Shown piece by piece: positions 12,193-15,365 of a DNA stretch of 15,365 bases; position 1 is the first letter of the stretch; each line of letters opens with the position of its first letter. This DNA comes from Bacilli bacterium. GTDB lineage: Bacteria > Bacillota_I > Bacilli_A > RF39 > UBA660. The notes under the pieces were generated by a model, which was not told where the DNA came from, ran no database searches, and saw nothing but the letters and a program-made list of their open reading frames with translations. Both the position numbers and the translations under genes were made by a program. The stretch is from contig JAAWCI010000069.1 in NCBI GenBank assembly GCA_022793145.1, forward strand, positions 1 through 15,365. The letters run 5' to 3'.

Positions 12193-12651
12193 ATGAAAAA
12201 AATGATATCTGTTTTATTACTTTGTGTTTGTATTGGAATTGTATCAGGATGTGGTGCAAAAAAGAAGACTGTTGAGTGTACAGTAACTCAAACTTTATCA
12301 AATTATAAGTTGAATGCAACTTACAAAATTTATGCAACAGGTGATGTAGTGGATAAAGTGGAAACTGTAGAAGTTGTAGAATCTTCTGATACATCTATCT
12401 TAAAACAATTAGAAACACAAGTAACCACACAATATGAAGACAATAATAAAAAATATGGTGGAACAGATTACAAAATTACAAATAATGGTTCTAAGCTTGA
12501 AAGCAAGGTAACGATTGATTATAGTAAGTTTGATATGGAAAAAATGGTAAGTGATAATAGTGCTATGAAAAGTTTAGTAAATAAGAAAAATCGCTTAACA
12601 GTAAAAGGAGCAACCTCTCTTTATGAGACTATGGGAGCAACATGTAAATAA
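12193..12651 (+). CDS. DUF1307 (YehR-type) lipoprotein, copy 2
   Basis: A 152-residue paralogue of the gene before it. The signal peptide MKKMISVLLLCVCIGIVSGC carries the lipobox VSGC (C20). The mature part has VECTVTQTLSNYKLNATYKI, VTIDYSKFDMEK and the end YETMGATCK. Here too one Cys near the start of the mature chain and one at the end could form a disulphide. ATG 12193 is chosen because GAGGAGGAA lies just before it; the ATG at 12175 would put that site inside the gene. The signal peptide, conserved core and C-terminus match copy 1, while the middle has diverged, so the duplication is not recent. The function of the family is not established. Confidence 0.88.
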   Translation: MKKMISVLLLCVCIGIVSGCGAKKKTVECTVTQTLSNYKLNATYKIYATGDVVDKVETVEVVESSDTSILKQLETQVTTQYEDNNKKYGGTDYKITNNGSKLESKVTIDYSKFDMEKMVSDNSAMKSLVNKKNRLTVKGATSLYETMGATCK

Positions 12652-12669
12652 CTCTTTTTGAGTTATTTT
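12646..12669 (+). terminator. Terminator of lipoprotein copy 2
   Basis: AAATAACTC (12646-12654) and GAGTTATTT (12660-12668) pair around TTTTT, with the stop codon inside. The arms are the same as in the copy 1 terminator; only the loop differs. Confidence 0.85.
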
Positions 12670-12701
12670 CTTTATATCTAAATCATATTCTTAAGTGAAA
12701 C

Positions 12702-12730
12702 TTAACAAATGAAGAGAAACATGATATAAT
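12702..12730 (+). promoter_or_regulatory. Sigma-A promoter of murD
   Basis: TTAACA (12702-12707), a 17-base spacer, TATAAT (12725-12730) with TG before the -10 box. The start codon is only 20 bases downstream, so the leader is very short. Confidence 0.75.
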
Positions 12731-12749
12731 TTTTTAGGAAGGTGAAAAC

Positions 12750-14081
12750 ATGTTTGAAAATAAAAAAGTGTATATCATGGGAATGGCAAGAAGCGGATAT
12801 GAAGCAGCCAAACTTTTAGCGCCATTTCATAATGATATCTTAATAACAGATGGAAAAGAGCAAGATCGAGCTCAAGTAGAAGAATTAGAAAAATTAGGTG
12901 TTAAAATCGTAATTACAGATAAACAGGAAGACTATTTAGATGAAACATTTGATCTTGTTATAAAAAATCCAGGCATTCGATTTGATACTCCTTGTATAAA
13001 AAAGGCAGAAGAACTTGGAATTAAAATTATAAATGAGGTAGAATTAGCTTATCATTTTTTACCAAAAAATACTCACATTGTAGCAGTTACAGGTTCTAAT
13101 GGAAAAACAACAACAACAACCTTAATTTATGAGTTCTTAAAAGAAATGAAAGCCCCAGTTCATTTGGGTGGAAACATTGGATTTCCAATGTGTTCTTTAA
13201 TTAAAAATGTAAAAGAAGGAGATTATATTGTACTTGAAATTTCAGCACAACAGCTTCATGATATGTATGATTTTAAAACAGAAGTTTCTGTGTTAACCAA
13301 TTTGACTCCAGTACATATTGATTTTTTTGGAAACTACGAATACTATCAGGAAATGAAGAAAAAAATATTTATGAATCATACATTATCAGATATAGCAATT
13401 ATTAATTTAGATGATGAAACAGAAATCGCTTTAACAAATGATATTAAATCAAACAAAACATATTTCTCAATAAAAAAAAGCGCGACAGCTTATTATAAAG
13501 ATGGGGCTATATATTATGGAGATGAAAAAATTATAGATACAAATGATATTCGAATTCAAGGAAAACACAACTATCAAAATATCATGTGTGCTATCATTGC
13601 TACAAAACGTTTTGGAATTCCAAATGATGTTATTAGAACGGTTCTTTCTCGTTTTGCAGGAGTAGAACATAGACTAGAATTTGTAGCGAAAATAAAGGGA
13701 AGAGAATTTTATAATGACTCAAAAGCAACAAATGTGAAATCAACAGAAATCGCTTTAGGGTCTTTTGACAAAGCTATGATTTTATTATTAGGCGGACTAG
13801 ATAGAGGACATTCTTTTGAAGACCTAAAAGATGATATGCGATATGTAAAACATGTAGTTTGTTATGGAGAAACAAAAAATAGAATTAAAGAATTTTGTGA
13901 ATCCATGAATAAAGATGTAACAGTAGTTGATACGTTAAAAGAGGCTACTAAGGTTGCATATAATTTATCAGAAGAAGGAGAAGTAATTCTATTATCTCCA
14001 GCTTGTGCTTCTTGGGACCAATATGAATCATTTGAAAAGCGTGGGGAAGACTTTAAGCAAGCAGTAGAAGCGTTAAAGTAA
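12750..14081 (+). CDS. murD: UDP-N-acetylmuramoyl-L-alanine--D-glutamate ligase
   Basis: A 443-residue cytoplasmic Mur ligase that adds D-glutamate to UDP-MurNAc-L-Ala with ATP during peptidoglycan synthesis. The N-terminal UDP-binding domain (about 1-105) has MGMARSGYEAA and VIKNPGI. The central ATPase domain has the P-loop TGSNGKTTT (114-122), the glutamate of EISAQQLH and the segment LTNLTPVHIDFFGN. The C-terminal domain has GVEHRLEFV and the family motif NDSKATN (322-328); SPACASWDQYESFEKRGEDF near the end is diagnostic of MurD. Length matches the family. AGGAAGGTG before ATG 12750 is a good ribosome site. It has its own promoter and terminator and is not inside the usual mra/mur division cluster. 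No key residue appears to be missing. Confidence 0.97.
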   Translation: MFENKKVYIMGMARSGYEAAKLLAPFHNDILITDGKEQDRAQVEELEKLGVKIVITDKQEDYLDETFDLVIKNPGIRFDTPCIKKAEELGIKIINEVELAYHFLPKNTHIVAVTGSNGKTTTTTLIYEFLKEMKAPVHLGGNIGFPMCSLIKNVKEGDYIVLEISAQQLHDMYDFKTEVSVLTNLTPVHIDFFGNYEYYQEMKKKIFMNHTLSDIAIINLDDETEIALTNDIKSNKTYFSIKKSATAYYKDGAIYYGDEKIIDTNDIRIQGKHNYQNIMCAIIATKRFGIPNDVIRTVLSRFAGVEHRLEFVAKIKGREFYNDSKATNVKSTEIALGSFDKAMILLLGGLDRGHSFEDLKDDMRYVKHVVCYGETKNRIKEFCESMNKDVTVVDTLKEATKVAYNLSEEGEVILLSPACASWDQYESFEKRGEDFKQAVEALK

Positions 14082-14105
14082 GTGAATTTTATTCACTTAT
14101 TTTTT
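14079..14105 (+). terminator. Intrinsic terminator of murD
   Basis: TAAGTGAAT (14079-14087) pairs perfectly with ATTCACTTA (14091-14099) around TTT, and a T-run follows. Confidence 0.85.
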
Positions 14106-14122
14106 AAAGTTTGTGCTATAAT
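14094..14122 (+). promoter_or_regulatory. Promoter of eno
   Basis: TGTGCTATAAT gives an extended -10 (TATAAT at 14117-14122). The region 17 bases upstream (CACTTA) is a poor -35 and lies in the murD terminator stem. Confidence 0.6.
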
Positions 14123-14156
14123 GAATAAGGATAGATAATTAGGAAAGGATGATACA

Positions 14157-15365
14157 ATGTCAAAAATTAAAGATGTTATAGGAAGAGAAATTTTAGATTC
14201 AAGAGGAAATCCTACTGTAGAAGTAGATGTCATTCTTGAAAGTGGAATTATTGGAAGGGCTGCTGTTCCAAGTGGAGCATCAACTGGGGAAAGAGAGGCT
14301 TTAGAATTACGTGATGGTGGAACTCGTTATATGGGAAAAGGAGTTTTAAAAGCTGTTAGTAATGTCAATGGAGCTCTTAGAGATTTGGTGCTTGGAATGG
14401 ATGTTTTAGATCAAAAAGCATTAGATTATAAAATGATAGAAGCAGATGCAACTGAAACAAAATCAAAATATGGAGCCAATGCAATTTTAGGAATTTCTAT
14501 GGCCGCATTAAAAGCAGCTGCTTTATATGAAGAAAAACCTCTTTATGAATATGTTGGAGGAGGTATGAAATTACCTGTTCCAATGATGAATATTATTAAT
14601 GGTGGAGCTCATGCTGATAATAAATTAGATTTTCAAGAATTTATGATTATACCACAAGCAGATACCATTCATGAAAGAGTTCAGATTGGAGCAGAAGTAT
14701 TTCACAATTTAAAAAAAGTATTGAATGAAAAGGGACTTGCAACAGGAGTAGGAGATGAAGGAGGATTCGCACCTGATTTAAATAGCAATCAAGAAGGTTT
14801 TGAACTCATCATGGAGGCAGTCAAAAAAGCAGGCTATACATCAGATGATGTTAAGCTAGCAATTGATGTGGCTGCTAGTGAATTTTATAAAGATGGAAAA
14901 TATGAATTAGTTGGAGAAGGAAGAAGTTTAACAACAGAAGAACTCGTTACATACTATGAAGATTTAATTTCAAAATATCCAATTATTTCAATAGAAGATC
15001 CAGTCGATGAAAATGATTGGGAAGGATTTACATTGATTACAGAGCGATTAGGAGATAAAATACAACTTGTTGGAGATGACTTATTTGTTACAAATAAAAA
15101 GTGTCTACAAATGGGAATTGACAAACATGCTGGAAATGCAATTTTGTTAAAAGTAAATCAAATAGGGACTATTACAGAGACAATCGAAACTATTGAATTA
15201 GCAAGAGAACATGGATATGCAACAATTATTTCTCATAGAAGTGGAGAAACAGAAGATACTACTATTGCAGATTTGGCAGTTGGTCTTAATCTTGGCCAAA
15301 TTAAAACAGGTTCTATGTCTAGAACAGATAGAATTTGTAAATATAATCAATTAATGAGAATCGAA
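14157..15365 (+). CDS. eno: Enolase (phosphopyruvate hydratase), 3' end cut by the window
   Basis: Glycolytic enolase, which converts 2-phosphoglycerate to phosphoenolpyruvate. 403 codons are visible of about 430. The start [20 protein letters not shown] is canonical, and ATG 14157 follows AAGGATGAT at a good distance. The substrate loop [15 protein letters not shown] and [16 protein letters not shown] are present. The catalytic acid/base residues are E201 (GDEGGFAPD) and K332 (LLKVNQIG). The Mg ligands are D237, E280 (SIEDP) and D307 (GDDLFVTN). The end [18 protein letters not shown], then [15 protein letters not shown], reaches the window edge in frame with no stop. Enolase is cytoplasmic, part of the RNA degradosome in Bacillus, and often found on cell surfaces. 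Here it has its own promoter and is not in a gapA-pgk-tpi-pgm operon on its upstream side. Confidence 0.97.
   Translation, partial: MSKIKDVIGREILDSRGNPTVEVDVILESGIIGRAAVPSGASTGEREALELRDGGTRYMGKGVLKAVSNVNGALRDLVLGMDVLDQKALDYKMIEADATETKSKYGANAILGISMAALKAAALYEEKPLYEYVGGGMKLPVPMMNIINGGAHADNKLDFQEFMIIPQADTIHERVQIGAEVFHNLKKVLNEKGLATGVGDEGGFAPDLNSNQEGFELIMEAVKKAGYTSDDVKLAIDVAASEFYKDGKYELVGEGRSLTTEELVTYYEDLISKYPIISIEDPVDENDWEGFTLITERLGDKIQLVGDDLFVTNKKCLQMGIDKHAGNAILLKVNQIGTITETIETIELAREHGYATIISHRSGETEDTTIADLAVGLNLGQIKTGSMSRTDRICKYNQLMRIE

Noticed and set aside
12080..12394. 104-residue minus-strand ORF between the two lipoprotein genes
   Set aside because: It overlaps a terminator, a promoter and the signal peptide of copy 2 on the other strand, and has no recognisable motif.

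Overview
The window is an AT-rich, low-GC Firmicutes chromosome segment. Every convincing gene lies on the + strand. T-box leaders precede two aminoacyl-tRNA synthetase genes, intrinsic terminators are short and compact, ribosome sites are strong AGGAGG-type, and there are endospore genes (a SpoIIIAH-like protein, GerE, GerM). A spore-forming Bacilli/Erysipelotrichia-like or clostridial gut-type organism fits best; the exact lineage cannot be read from the sequence alone.

Layout. 1-264: relics of mobile DNA, namely the 3' end of an IS3-type transposase with its right-end sequence, then the 3' tail of an Rpn/PD-(D/E)XK-type gene. 265-2708: promoter, threonine T-box, a gene broken by an in-frame stop, then thrS (threonyl-tRNA synthetase without its TGS domain) and its terminator. 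2710-4605: a sporulation cluster (spoIIIAH-like, gerE, gerM) with candidate sigma-E and sigma-K promoters. 4598-4775: tRNA-Arg(UCU) with promoter and terminator. 4782-4892: a run of four perfect inverted repeats. 4893-6541: promoter, aspartate T-box and an archaeal-type (AspS2) aspartyl-tRNA synthetase. 6542-7073: a decayed intergenic stretch with a tRNA-3'-end-like relic and a frameshifted ORF remnant. 7074-11235: a two-component system followed by a MacB/FtsX-type permease and its ATPase, an arrangement typical of peptide or antimicrobial sensing and detoxification modules. 11236-11588: an orphan ribosome site, a second copy of the IS-end motif, hairpins and a decayed small gene. 11590-12669: two tandem DUF1307/YehR-type lipoprotein genes, each a separate promoter-gene-terminator unit. 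12702-15365: murD and then eno, which runs off the window.

How it works together. The two T-boxes each carry, at the same alignable position, a specifier codon that matches the enzyme downstream (ACU for Thr, GAC for Asp), so both synthetases should be induced when their own tRNA is uncharged. The sporulation genes act in the mother cell: SpoIIIAH in the channel to the forespore, GerE as the late regulator, GerM in engulfment and germination. The two-component/ABC block differs from its neighbours in codon use (many ATA codons) and has gene relics on both sides, so it may have been acquired. I see no clear new defence or RNA system. The most unusual items are the palindrome cluster at 4782-4892, the broken gene between the Thr T-box and thrS, and the repeated IS-end motif at 126-138 and 11296-11308.
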